Source: an uncultured Butyricicoccus sp.
Lineage (GTDB): Bacteria; Bacillota; Clostridia; Oscillospirales; Butyricicoccaceae
NCBI RefSeq assembly: GCF_944381005.1
Contig: NZ_CALWJM010000006.1
Coordinates: 1 to 64,000 of the forward strand
Reading direction: 5' to 3'
Length of the DNA stretch: 64,000 nt
Part shown: in pieces, positions 16,526 to 24,936 of the stretch
Layout: each line of letters begins with the position of its first letter
How positions within the stretch are numbered: position 1 is the stretch's first letter
Made by a program: the position numbers and the translations under genes
The notes under the pieces: model-generated
Told to the model about the DNA's origin: nothing
Database searches by the model: none
Seen by the model: the letters and a program-made list of their open reading frames with translations, nothing else

Positions 16526-16541
16526 CCCTTGTGCATAGATT
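16512..16541 (+). promoter_or_regulatory. Weak sigma-E-like promoter of yqfC
   Basis: CATAGATT (16534-16541) resembles a sigma-E -10. The -35 candidate GTCTAGG, 15 bases upstream, is poor. It overlaps the divergent ylbJ promoter. Confidence 0.25.
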
Positions 16542-16566
16542 AGGAGACGGAAGGAGGTGTGCGCGG

Positions 16567-16824
16567 ATGGGGCTGAAAGAATTGTGCGCTTCGCTGGGGC
16601 AGACCGTACAGGGTACGCCGCGGGTAGAAGTGGAAGGTGAGCGGCTGGTGATTGAGCGGCACAAGGGTGTGCGCGCTTACAGTACAACTTGTATTCGCGT
16701 AGACTGCCCCGGCGGGGAAGTGTGCATCGAGGGCGAGGGCTTGACGCTCGAAGCACTGTCCCGCGCGGAAGTATCGGTACACGGCGCGGTTGCGCGGGTG
16801 AGCTGGAAAGATTCGGGGGGATAA
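16567..16824 (+). CDS. yqfC: Sporulation protein YqfC
   Basis: An 85-residue protein of the YabP/YqfC family, beta-rich, with RVEVEGERLVIERHKGVRAY and a final VHGAVARVSW strand typical of the group. The frame is open far upstream, but AAGGAGGTG lies eight bases before the ATG at 16567 and settles the start. The family partners YqfD in the mother cell during sporulation; the biochemical role is unknown. yqfD follows three bases later. Confidence 0.85.
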   Translation: MGLKELCASLGQTVQGTPRVEVEGERLVIERHKGVRAYSTTCIRVDCPGGEVCIEGEGLTLEALSRAEVSVHGAVARVSWKDSGG

Positions 16825-16827
16825 GCG

Positions 16828-18048
16828 ATGTTCAGTCGATTTTTGGCGCGGTCGGTGGGAGAAGTGCGCATTCGTGTGCGCGGCGCATCGACCGAGCGCT
16901 TTTTAAACGTGTGCCTGCGCGGTGAGATTGCGCTGTGGGATGTCACGCGCGAGGATGCCCGCACGCTGACCGCGACCCTTTCGGTGCGCGATTTTTATGC
17001 CTTGCGGCGGCTGATGGGGCGCACGGGTTGTCGGGTGCGCATTGTGGAACGGCATGGCGCGCCCTTTTGGGTCAATCGCGTTCGCGCACGGTGGGTGCTG
17101 GGGGCGGGTGTGTTTGGCTTGGCGGCTTTGCTGGTCGTGCTCAGTCAATTTTTGTGGGTGCTGGAAATCGACGCGGCACCCGGTGTGCCGGTGGGCGCGC
17201 TGCGTGAGATTTTGCGCGAGACTGGTATTTATGAGGGCGCGTATTTGGGCAGCGTCGATACTGCGGTCACGCGCCGCGCCATTCAGACCGAACTGCCCGA
17301 AGCCAGCGTGGTTGCCATTACCCGCATTGGAAACGCTATGCGTGTGGAGGTCGATGCCGCTGTGCCCATGCCCACAAAGGTTGACCGCGCCGCGCCGACC
17401 GGTTTGGTTGCCGTGCGGGATGGCGTGGTCAGCAAGGTGACGGCGAACAACGGGCAAGCGCTGGTCAAACCGGGGGACGCGGTGGAGGCTGGTACGCTTT
17501 TGATTTCATCCGCCGTGCCCAACACGACCGAATGGGGACAGCCGCACCGCACGCACGGTATGGGGCGTGTGATGGCGTACACCAGCCGCACCGACGAGCT
17601 GATACATCCACTATCTTGGACAGAGTGGCGGCAAACCGGGCAAACACACGTCAATTACGCGCTGGTTTTTGGCACGCGGCGGATAAATTTGTATTTTGGG
17701 AGTGGTATTCCCGCATGGGGTTGTGATAAAATAATAGAAAAAACAAGGCTTTCCATCGGCAGTCGGCTTTTGTTGCCTGTCTCGGTCGTGCGCCAGACCT
17801 ATCGGGAAAAAGATGCCGTCCCGGTCACGCAGGATGCACAGACCTTAGGGGATGCCCTTGCCGAACAGTGGCTGGAAGATTTGGCCGGTGAACTGGATGG
17901 AACCATTCTGGAAAGTAGTTGGAAGATAGAAGATTTGGGCGATGCCGTGCGCGTGCGCGTGACGGCCTCCTGTGAGGAGCAGATAGCCGCCGAGATGATT
18001 GACCGTACCCCGCTGCCCGAAAAGCAAGACCCAGAACAAACAGAATGA
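16828..18048 (+). CDS. yqfD: Sporulation protein YqfD
   Basis: A 406-residue protein with an N-terminal cytoplasmic region, one transmembrane segment at about 90-110, and an extracytoplasmic part with a FtsQ/POTRA-like section (about 115-180) followed by VRDGVVSKVTANNGQALVKPGD, a barrel-sandwich-like stretch. Length and order match the YqfD/SpoIV family of spore formers. It is translated from an ATG right after yqfC and is the second gene of the sporulation and ribosome operon. Confidence 0.9.
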   Translation: MFSRFLARSVGEVRIRVRGASTERFLNVCLRGEIALWDVTREDARTLTATLSVRDFYALRRLMGRTGCRVRIVERHGAPFWVNRVRARWVLGAGVFGLAALLVVLSQFLWVLEIDAAPGVPVGALREILRETGIYEGAYLGSVDTAVTRRAIQTELPEASVVAITRIGNAMRVEVDAAVPMPTKVDRAAPTGLVAVRDGVVSKVTANNGQALVKPGDAVEAGTLLISSAVPNTTEWGQPHRTHGMGRVMAYTSRTDELIHPLSWTEWRQTGQTHVNYALVFGTRRINLYFGSGIPAWGCDKIIEKTRLSIGSRLLLPVSVVRQTYREKDAVPVTQDAQTLGDALAEQWLEDLAGELDGTILESSWKIEDLGDAVRVRVTASCEEQIAAEMIDRTPLPEKQDPEQTE

Positions 18049-18086
18049 TGAAACCTTGGAGTTTGGAACAAGAAAGGCATAATATT

Positions 18087-19139
18087 ATGATAGAAACGAC
18101 CATGCAAATGGAACAGGCTGACCTGATGATTGCCATTTTCGGCGCGTTCGATGAGAATATCAAGCTGATTGAACGAGAACTGGAAGTGTCGGTGGTCAGC
18201 CGCGATACCGAATTGAAAATTTCCGGTCAGCCCGAAGCGGTCGGCGTAGCCGAGCGTGTATTCGCGGCGCTGCTGGAAATGGCCCGCCGCGGCGAAGCGG
18301 TCAGCACTCAGACCGTGCAGTATGTCATCGGCTTGGCGCGGGAAGGCCGTGAGCGCGAGGTACACACGATGGGGCGCGATGTGCTGGTGATTACCGCCAA
18401 AGGCAAACCCATCAAAGCCAAGACGCTGGGACAAAAAAAGTATATGGAAGCCATCCGTACCCATACAGTGACCATGGGCATTGGCCCGGCGGGTACGGGC
18501 AAGACCTACCTTGCCGTCGCCGCAGCCGTCGCCGCGTTCCGTGACAAGCAGGTGTCCCGCATTATTTTAACGCGCCCGGCCGTGGAAGCGGGTGAAAAAT
18601 TGGGCTTTCTGCCCGGCGACCTGCAAAGTAAGGTTGACCCCTATCTGCGCCCGCTATACGACGGCCTGTTTGATATGATGGGCGCGGAAACCTTTCAAAA
18701 GCACATGGAAAAAGGGTCGATTGAAGTCGCGCCGCTGGCATATATGCGCGGACGCACACTGGACGATTCCTTTATTATTTTGGATGAGGCGCAGAACACC
18801 ACACCCGAACAGATGAAAATGTTTTTGACGCGCATTGGCTTTGGTTCCAAGGCGGTCATCACGGGCGACGTGACCCAGATTGACCTGCCCGACGGCAAGA
18901 CATCGGGACTCAAAGAAGCCGCGCGCGTGCTGGCCGAGGTCGAGGACATTGCACAATGTTACCTGACCGACAAGGATGTTGTGCGGCATGAACTGGTGCA
19001 GCGCATTGTCAAGGCGTATGCAGACTACGAAAGCCGCAAAAAGAACACCGTGCGGGAACGTCCGATGCGCCCGACCGTGCGTGCCGAGCGCCCTGAAGCA
19101 CCGCGCACGTTCCGCAGACGTTTGGAGGGAAAACGATGA
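18087..19139 (+). CDS. phoH: PhoH-family ATPase
   Basis: A 350-residue cytoplasmic ATPase with a KH-like N-terminal part (about 1-80) and the PhoH core: Walker A GPAGTGKT at 133-140 and Walker B IILDEAQ. PhoH next to ybeY is a very widely conserved pair linked to RNA metabolism and ribosome maturation. An ATG at 18045 overlaps the yqfD stop but has no ribosome site, while the one at 18087 has AAGAAAGG nine bases upstream and is preferred. The C-terminal tail is basic and proline-rich. Confidence 0.92.
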   Translation: MIETTMQMEQADLMIAIFGAFDENIKLIERELEVSVVSRDTELKISGQPEAVGVAERVFAALLEMARRGEAVSTQTVQYVIGLAREGREREVHTMGRDVLVITAKGKPIKAKTLGQKKYMEAIRTHTVTMGIGPAGTGKTYLAVAAAVAAFRDKQVSRIILTRPAVEAGEKLGFLPGDLQSKVDPYLRPLYDGLFDMMGAETFQKHMEKGSIEVAPLAYMRGRTLDDSFIILDEAQNTTPEQMKMFLTRIGFGSKAVITGDVTQIDLPDGKTSGLKEAARVLAEVEDIAQCYLTDKDVVRHELVQRIVKAYADYESRKKNTVRERPMRPTVRAERPEAPRTFRRRLEGKR

Positions 19140-19630
19140 ACCATCGGATTCGAGTGACCACCGAGGTCGAATTGCCGCATGAAGCCGAAGTCCGCACACT
19201 GATTGAACAGTGTGTGCGGCAAGTGCTTACAAGTGAAGCGGTTGATTTTGATGCGTTCGTGGATGTGACCATTGTAGACGGGCAATCCATCCGCGAGATG
19301 AACGCCGAATACCGGCAAAAAGATACCGTGACCGATGTGCTGTCCTTCCCGATGTATGATTTTTACAACGGGGAGCCACAGGAAGAATTGGAGTATGACC
19401 CGGAAAGCAACTGTGTGATGCTGGGCGACATGGTGCTCAACTACGACCGCGCCTGTGAACAGGCGCAGGACTTCGGTCATTCAGCCGAGCGGGAGTGCGG
19501 ATTTTTGACCGTTCATTCGGTGCTGCACCTGTTGGGCTATGACCACGAGCGGGACGAAGCAGACCGTCAACTGATGCGCACCAAGGAAGAAGCCAATTTG
19601 ACCGCCCTTGGTCTGGTGCGCCCGCAATGA
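19136..19630 (+). CDS. ybeY: Endoribonuclease YbeY (rRNA maturation factor)
   Basis: A 164-residue zinc-dependent RNase. The metal-binding motif HSVLHLLGYDH (three His) lies at about 129-139. It takes part in 16S rRNA 3' processing and ribosome quality control. The start ATG overlaps the phoH stop by four bases, and its own stop overlaps the dgkA start, which points to translational coupling. Confidence 0.96.
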   Translation: MNHRIRVTTEVELPHEAEVRTLIEQCVRQVLTSEAVDFDAFVDVTIVDGQSIREMNAEYRQKDTVTDVLSFPMYDFYNGEPQEELEYDPESNCVMLGDMVLNYDRACEQAQDFGHSAERECGFLTVHSVLHLLGYDHERDEADRQLMRTKEEANLTALGLVRPQ

Positions 19631-20091
19631 TGGGGCGCGAAATCCGCAAGTTGCGGCAAAGTTTTGCCTATGCAGTGCGCGGCATAGGCTTGTGTATGGA
19701 AAGTGAGCGCAATTTCCGCATCCATGTGACCGCCGCGCTCTATGTGACGCTGTTCGCGTGGATTGGCCGCTTGCCGGCGACCCAGTGCGCTATATTGGCG
19801 TTGTGTTTTGGCGTGATGATGGGCGCTGAGCTGATGAACACCGCCATTGAATGTCTGTGCGACTGGAAGGCATCGGGGTACGACCGAACCGTGCGCGATG
19901 CCAAGGACATTGCGGCGGCGGCTGTGTTCGTGTGCGCGATTGCGTGCGCGGTGATTGGCCTGATTTTCTTTGTGCCGGTCGCGCCGCACTTGCTGCATGT
20001 ATTTTTGACCCACCCAACCGCATTGACCGGCCTGCTGTTGTCTGTGCCGTGCGCGTTGTGGTTTATTTTTCGATTTGGAAGGAAAAAATAA
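19627..20091 (+). CDS. dgkA: Diacylglycerol/undecaprenol kinase (DgkA family)
   Basis: A 154-residue membrane kinase. The amphipathic start (SFAYAVRGIGLCMESERNFRIH) is followed by three transmembrane segments, with catalytic residues in MGAELMNTAIE and the KDIAAAAV motif. Gram-positive members phosphorylate undecaprenol and feed the lipid carrier for wall synthesis. About 20 residues longer at the C-terminus than E. coli DgkA, with an additional hydrophobic segment. Two ATG codons in a row (19627, 19630) are possible starts. Confidence 0.92.
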   Translation: MMGREIRKLRQSFAYAVRGIGLCMESERNFRIHVTAALYVTLFAWIGRLPATQCAILALCFGVMMGAELMNTAIECLCDWKASGYDRTVRDAKDIAAAAVFVCAIACAVIGLIFFVPVAPHLLHVFLTHPTALTGLLLSVPCALWFIFRFGRKK

Positions 20092-20985
20092 ATGGAAATT
20101 ACAAAAACTGCGATTGTTTCTATGGTTGGCCGCCCCAATGTGGGCAAGTCTACCTTGACCAATAAATTAGTAGGCCGCAAGGTTGCCATTGTGTCGAACA
20201 AGCCCCAGACCACCCGTACCCGCATTACCGGTTTGCTCAACAAGGACGGTTGCCAGTACGTCTTTTTGGACACGCCCGGCCTGCACAAGCCGCGTTCGCG
20301 GCTGGGTGACTACATGGTGAAAGTGGTCGAGGACACCGTATCCGAAGTCGATGTCGCCGCGCTCATCGTCGAGCCGGTTGCCAACGTGGGTGCACCCGAA
20401 GAAAAGCTGATAGAGCAAATCAAGGCTGCGAACATTCCGGCGGTGTTGGTCATCAATAAAATTGATACGGTCAAGCATGAAGACCTGTTGGCCGTGATTG
20501 CCGCGTATGCTGAACGCCATGACTTTGCCGCCGTTGTGCCGGTTTCGGCGCGCACAGGCAAAAATCTGGACGAGCTTTTGGACGAGTTTGGACAGTTTGC
20601 GCTGGAGGGGCCGCAGCTTTTCCCCGAAGATATGGTGTCCGACCAGCCCGAAAAGCAGATGGCGGCCGAGGTCATCCGCGAAAAAATGCTGCTCTTGCTC
20701 GACCGCGAAGTGCCGCACGGTGTGGCCGTCGGCATTGAACAGATGCAGCGCCGTGAAAATGGTACGGTCGCGCTTTACGCAACCATTTATTGCGAAAAGG
20801 CCAGTCACAAGGGCATCATCATCGGAAAGGGCGGCGCGATGCTCAAAAAAATCGGTGAGCTGGCGCGGCGCGATTTGGAACGCGACTGGAACACCAAGGT
20901 ATACTTGGATTTGTGGATTAAGGTCAAGGAAGATTGGCGCAATAACCAGTACCAGATGCGTAATTTTGGATATCAGGACGAATAA
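20092..20985 (+). CDS. era: GTPase Era
   Basis: A 297-residue ribosome-assembly GTPase that binds the 3' end of 16S rRNA. The G motifs are GRPNVGKS (13-20), DTPGLH and NKID; the C-terminal KH domain contains GIIIGKGGAMLKKIG. It begins directly after the dgkA stop with GGAAGG upstream. The phoH-ybeY-dgkA-era order is the classic Firmicutes arrangement. Confidence 0.97.
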   Translation: MEITKTAIVSMVGRPNVGKSTLTNKLVGRKVAIVSNKPQTTRTRITGLLNKDGCQYVFLDTPGLHKPRSRLGDYMVKVVEDTVSEVDVAALIVEPVANVGAPEEKLIEQIKAANIPAVLVINKIDTVKHEDLLAVIAAYAERHDFAAVVPVSARTGKNLDELLDEFGQFALEGPQLFPEDMVSDQPEKQMAAEVIREKMLLLLDREVPHGVAVGIEQMQRRENGTVALYATIYCEKASHKGIIIGKGGAMLKKIGELARRDLERDWNTKVYLDLWIKVKEDWRNNQYQMRNFGYQDE

Positions 20986-21074
20986 GCAAGAGCAAAAGAA
21001 ATTCAATATAAAAAATTCCTTTTATATTTTGCGCTCGACCCGGCTATGCTATAAGCCGAAAGGGGAGAGCGTAC

Positions 21075-21227
21075 ATGGACTTACAAGAATTTTGGAACCG
21101 ATTCATTCATACAGGCGAACCGGCAGCCTACCTGCTGTACCGCGGCCTGCATGAGCAAAAGGAGCAATATGGAGCATCTGACGCTCAAAGGGCTGGTCAT
21201 TCGAGAAACCGATTTCGGGGACAGTGA
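21075..21227 (+). CDS. yqzL: YqzL-like small protein
   Basis: A 50-residue protein starting MDLQEFWNRFIHTGEPAAYL and continuing LYRGLHEQK. The first 25 residues match the YqzL pattern (W..F..TG...AYLLY) and the location between era and recO is where YqzL is found in Bacilli and Clostridia. AGGGGAG lies seven bases upstream. The C-terminal half overlaps the recO start in another frame and is probably unconserved. The function is unknown. Confidence 0.72.
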   Translation: MDLQEFWNRFIHTGEPAAYLLYRGLHEQKEQYGASDAQRAGHSRNRFRGQ

Positions 21228-21957
21228 CCGCTACATCAGTGTGCTGACCGAGTCGGGCAGGCGCATTGAAGTGTTGTGCAAAGGGGTGCGCCGTCGGGGC
21301 GGGCGCATGATAAATGCCGTGCGCCTGTTCTGTTACAGTGAGCTGACGCTGTACGCCGGGCGCGGCGGAAAATACACGCTGACACAGGCCGACCTGATTG
21401 CGTCGTTTTGGGGCGTGACCGAGAGCATGGAGACCTATGCGCTGTGCTGCTATCTGGCTGAACTGGTCGGGCATATGACCGACACCGAGGAGGACAGCCC
21501 GGCCGCCACCCGATTGCTTTTGTATGCGCTGCGCGCCGTAGCTGACCAGAAACGCGACCGCTTGTTGGTCAAAGCCGCATTGGAACTGCGCTTGATGGCC
21601 GAAAGCGGCTATGCACCCGACTGGTCAGCGTGTTCGGCGTGCGGACAGGCACTTCAGGATATTTGGTTTTCCCCACGGGACGGCGTGTGCCGCTGTGCGG
21701 CATGTGCCGCCCGATTGGGCACACCCGGTTATGTACATCTGCTGCCGGCAACCTTTTCCGCGTTCTCGCATATTCTGATGCAGGAGATACCGCGGGTTTA
21801 TGCGTTTGCCCTGAGCGGCCCGGCGCGTCTGCAACTGGCGCAAATTGGGGAAGCCTATGCGCTCTGCCGCGCCGAACGCGGCTTTGACAGCCTGACTTTT
21901 TATCACTCCCTCGAACCGGAGGGAGGTATTCCATCGACATGGGGAGCAAGGACATGA
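21169..21957 (+). CDS. recO: DNA repair protein RecO
   Basis: A 262-residue recombination mediator that loads RecA with RecR. It has the N-terminal OB fold (LVIRETDFGDSDRYISVLTE) and a zinc motif of C-x-x-C pairs (CSACGQ ... CRCAAC) at about 152-180. The ATG at 21169 has AAGGAG seven bases before it and is preferred over the ATG at 21151. It overlaps yqzL upstream and mutS2 downstream. Confidence 0.92.
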   Translation: MEHLTLKGLVIRETDFGDSDRYISVLTESGRRIEVLCKGVRRRGGRMINAVRLFCYSELTLYAGRGGKYTLTQADLIASFWGVTESMETYALCCYLAELVGHMTDTEEDSPAATRLLLYALRAVADQKRDRLLVKAALELRLMAESGYAPDWSACSACGQALQDIWFSPRDGVCRCAACAARLGTPGYVHLLPATFSAFSHILMQEIPRVYAFALSGPARLQLAQIGEAYALCRAERGFDSLTFYHSLEPEGGIPSTWGART

Positions 21958-24347
21958 ACCGATTGGCAGAAAAATCACTCAAAACTTTGGAATATTTCAC
22001 CGTTCTCGACCTGTTGGCCGAGCAGACGGTGAGCGCACGCGGACGGGAGCTGGCGCAGGCGCTGCGCCCGACCACCGACCGCGAGGATGCAGAATTGTAT
22101 CTGCACCAGACCACCGATGCAAAAGATATGATGGTCAAGAACGGCAGTCCGACGTTGGGCGGTATCCGCGACGTGACCGCATCGCTGCGGCGGTGCGAGG
22201 TGGGCGGCGTGCTCAACATGCGCGAACTGCTGGACGTGGCATCACTGCTGCAAGCGGCACGCCTGATGCAGGCGTATTTCGCCGAGCAGGAGGAAAAAAC
22301 CACGCTCACGCCCATCTATCACCGCATTGCGGGAAACCGCAGTTTGGAAGAAGCCATTACGACCTCGATTTTGTCCGAGGAGGAAATGGCAGACGGCGCT
22401 TCGCCCGAATTATCGTCTATCCGGCGCGAGATGCGCCGCATTGGCGGACGGGTGCGCGAGACATTGGGGCGCATGATTTCGGGCGAGCGCGCCAAATACT
22501 TACAGGAAGCCATCATCACCCAGCGCAATGGGCGCTTTGTCGTGCCGGTCAAGGCCGAGCACCGCGGCGACGTGCCCGGACTGGTGCACGACACGTCGGG
22601 TTCGGGCGCGACCATCTTTGTTGAACCGGCGCAGGTGGTCGAAATCAACAACCAGTTAAAGGTGCTCGAAGGGCGCGAACAGCAGGAAATCGAGCGCATT
22701 TTAGCAGAATTGTCGGCCGAGGTTGCGCAATGTTCGGGTGCTCTGCGCGAGGACTATGACGCGCTGTGCACATTTGACTTTATCTTTGCGCGCGCCAAGC
22801 TGTCGTTTCGGCTGAATGGGTGTGCACCCAAGTTGACCGAGGGCTATGCGGTCAACCTGCACCGCGCACGGCACCCGCTGCTTGACCCTAAGACCGCCGT
22901 ACCGATTGACATTGCGATTGGCGGGGACTATGACACGCTGGTCATTACCGGCCCCAACACGGGCGGCAAAACCGTTTCGCTCAAAACGCTTGGGCTGTTG
23001 TGCCTGATGGCGCAATCCGGTTTGCACATTCCGGCAAGCGAACTGTCAGAGGTGTGCGTGTTTGAAAATGTATACGCCGACATCGGTGACGAACAGTCGA
23101 TTGAGCAAAGTCTGTCCACCTTCTCTTCGCACATGAAAACCATTGTGGGCATCATGGAAAAGTGTGCGCGGGGCGACTTGGTGCTGTTTGATGAATTGGG
23201 CGCGGGCACTGACCCGGTCGAGGGCGCGGCGCTGGCGGTTTCGGTCATCAGCTACGCGCGCCAAATGGGGGCGCGTGTCGCAGCAACCACCCACTATTCC
23301 GAGCTGAAAACCTTTGCGCTGACCACTGACGGGGTGGAAAATGCCTCGTGTGAATTTGATGTGGGCACGTTAAGACCAACTTACCGCTTATTAACCGGTA
23401 TTCCGGGCAAGTCCAATGCGTTTGCGATTGCGGCGCGGCTGGGCTTGCAGCCGGTCATTCTGGAACGCGCAAAAGAGCAGATTTCAAGCGAGAACACGCG
23501 CTTTGAAGATGTGCTTGCCGAGCTGGAAAAAGAGCGCCGCCAACTGGAAAAATACAAGGCGGAAGCCGAACGCCTGCGCGCCGCCGCGCAGAGTGAGCGC
23601 GACAAGGCGGAAAACCTGCGCGACAAGACGCAGGATGAAACCGACCGCATTTTGGAAAATGCGCGGCTCAAGGCCGACCGCATTTTGAAAGATGCGCGCA
23701 TGGCGGCAGAAACCGTGTTCGACGAGCTGGAGGACATGAAGAAACAGGCGCAAAAGGCGGCCGCCGACCAGAATTTGTCGGCGGCAAAGACCGCGCTGCG
23801 CGGCATCATCACCCAGACCGAAACCGAACTGCGCGGACAGGCGCGCGAAAAGCGCACGGTTGACCCGGCGACCGTTCAAAACCTCAAGCCGGGCGACGAA
23901 GTACAACTGCTCAATGTTTCGGGTGTCACCGCAACCGTGCTCAAAGTGCCCGACAACGAGGGCAATGTACAGGTGCAAGCCGGCATTATGAAGATGACGG
24001 TCAAGGTCAACGAGGTGCGCCCGCTGCGCAAGCAGAAACCGGCACAAAAATCGGCACCGCGTCCGGCAGGCAAGGGCGGTGTGCGTGAACTGCGCGTGCA
24101 GGCCGCGCCGAGTGAAATTGATGTGCGCGGGCTGTGTGCCGAGGAGGCCATTTTAGAGGTTGACCAGTTCATTTCATCGGCGCTGATGAGCAAATTGCCC
24201 GCCGTGCGCATCATCCACGGCAAGGGCACGGGTACGCTGCGCGCTGCCATCCAGAGCCATCTCAAGCGCAACAAGTTCTGTAAAACCGTGCGAAATGGCG
24301 TGTTCGGAGAAGGTGAAATGGGCGTCACCGTGGTCGAATTCCGCTAA
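21954..24347 (+). CDS. mutS2: Endonuclease MutS2
   Basis: A 797-residue protein of the MutS2 family, which acts on collided ribosomes and recombination intermediates. It has the MutS core and clamp helices, an ATPase with Walker A GPNTGGKT (about 330), the Walker B stretch LVLFDELGAGTDP, a long coiled coil (about 510-610), a KOW-like linker and a C-terminal Smr nuclease domain beginning IDVRGLCAEEA and containing IIHGKGTGTLR. The ATG at 21954 overlaps the recO stop. It ends the plus operon begun at yqfC. Confidence 0.95.
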   Translation: MNRLAEKSLKTLEYFTVLDLLAEQTVSARGRELAQALRPTTDREDAELYLHQTTDAKDMMVKNGSPTLGGIRDVTASLRRCEVGGVLNMRELLDVASLLQAARLMQAYFAEQEEKTTLTPIYHRIAGNRSLEEAITTSILSEEEMADGASPELSSIRREMRRIGGRVRETLGRMISGERAKYLQEAIITQRNGRFVVPVKAEHRGDVPGLVHDTSGSGATIFVEPAQVVEINNQLKVLEGREQQEIERILAELSAEVAQCSGALREDYDALCTFDFIFARAKLSFRLNGCAPKLTEGYAVNLHRARHPLLDPKTAVPIDIAIGGDYDTLVITGPNTGGKTVSLKTLGLLCLMAQSGLHIPASELSEVCVFENVYADIGDEQSIEQSLSTFSSHMKTIVGIMEKCARGDLVLFDELGAGTDPVEGAALAVSVISYARQMGARVAATTHYSELKTFALTTDGVENASCEFDVGTLRPTYRLLTGIPGKSNAFAIAARLGLQPVILERAKEQISSENTRFEDVLAELEKERRQLEKYKAEAERLRAAAQSERDKAENLRDKTQDETDRILENARLKADRILKDARMAAETVFDELEDMKKQAQKAAADQNLSAAKTALRGIITQTETELRGQAREKRTVDPATVQNLKPGDEVQLLNVSGVTATVLKVPDNEGNVQVQAGIMKMTVKVNEVRPLRKQKPAQKSAPRPAGKGGVRELRVQAAPSEIDVRGLCAEEAILEVDQFISSALMSKLPAVRIIHGKGTGTLRAAIQSHLKRNKFCKTVRNGVFGEGEMGVTVVEFR

Positions 24348-24486
24348 AAATCATAAATGCAAAAAAGTGACCAAAACATGCCCGGTTTCAGCCATATCGC
24401 GGTATAATTGTTCAAATGGTTCAATAATGTGCGCAAATTTCATAGATTTTCTACAAATCAGCACACGCCTTCTTTGCAAAATAGGA

Positions 24487-24515
24487 TTGACGAAAACCCA
24501 AAAAAAAGGTATCCT
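24487..24515 (+). promoter_or_regulatory. Promoter of the HPr-like gene
   Basis: TTGACG (24487-24492) and TATCCT (24510-24515) are 17 bases apart. The other 140 bases between mutS2 and this promoter show no clear structure; no terminator for mutS2 was identified. Confidence 0.6.
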
Positions 24516-24589
24516 ATTATTATCTTAACAAAATGGTTGAAACGACGAAAAAAGATTGATTAAACTTTGAATTAGGGAGCGATGAGGAA

Positions 24590-24853
24590 ATGTATTCGAA
24601 AGAAGTACAGGTTACCAATCAGGTAGGTCTCTATGCAAGACCGGCAACTTTTTTCATTCAGAAAGCAAATGAGTTCAAGAGCACGATTCTTGTTGAAAAG
24701 GAAGAGCGCCGCGTAAATGCAAAGAGCCTGCTCGGCATCCTGTCTCTTGGCATTACTAAGGGGACAACAATCAACCTGATTGCTGACGGCCCGGACGAGG
24801 AAGAGGCAGTCAATGCACTCGTTGAACTGATTACGTCGAACTTCTCGGACTAA
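24590..24853 (+). CDS. HPr/Crh-like protein with Tyr in place of His15
   Basis: An 87-residue protein with the complete HPr fold signature. At the phosphotransfer site the usual GLHARPA reads GLYARPA, so residue 15 is Tyr (codon TAT), and PTS phosphotransfer through His15 is not possible. Ser46, the HPr kinase site, is kept in NAKSLLGIL. This is the logic of Crh of Bacillus, which has Gln15 and acts only in regulation with CcpA. A role in regulation, not sugar uptake, is the reasonable inference. The gene has its own promoter and terminator; no PTS genes are nearby. Confidence 0.88.
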   Translation: MYSKEVQVTNQVGLYARPATFFIQKANEFKSTILVEKEERRVNAKSLLGILSLGITKGTTINLIADGPDEEEAVNALVELITSNFSD

Positions 24854-24870
24854 AGCCTATTTTGGCATGT

Positions 24871-24900
24871 AAAAGCACCGCGCCCGCGCGGTGCTTTTCT
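24871..24900 (+). terminator. Terminator of the HPr-like gene
   Basis: AAAAGCACCGCG (24871-24882) pairs with CGCGGTGCTTTT (24887-24898). Confidence 0.85.
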
Positions 24901-24936
24901 TGTCTCTGACCGCTGCGGGCAGGAGGAAACGCGCTT

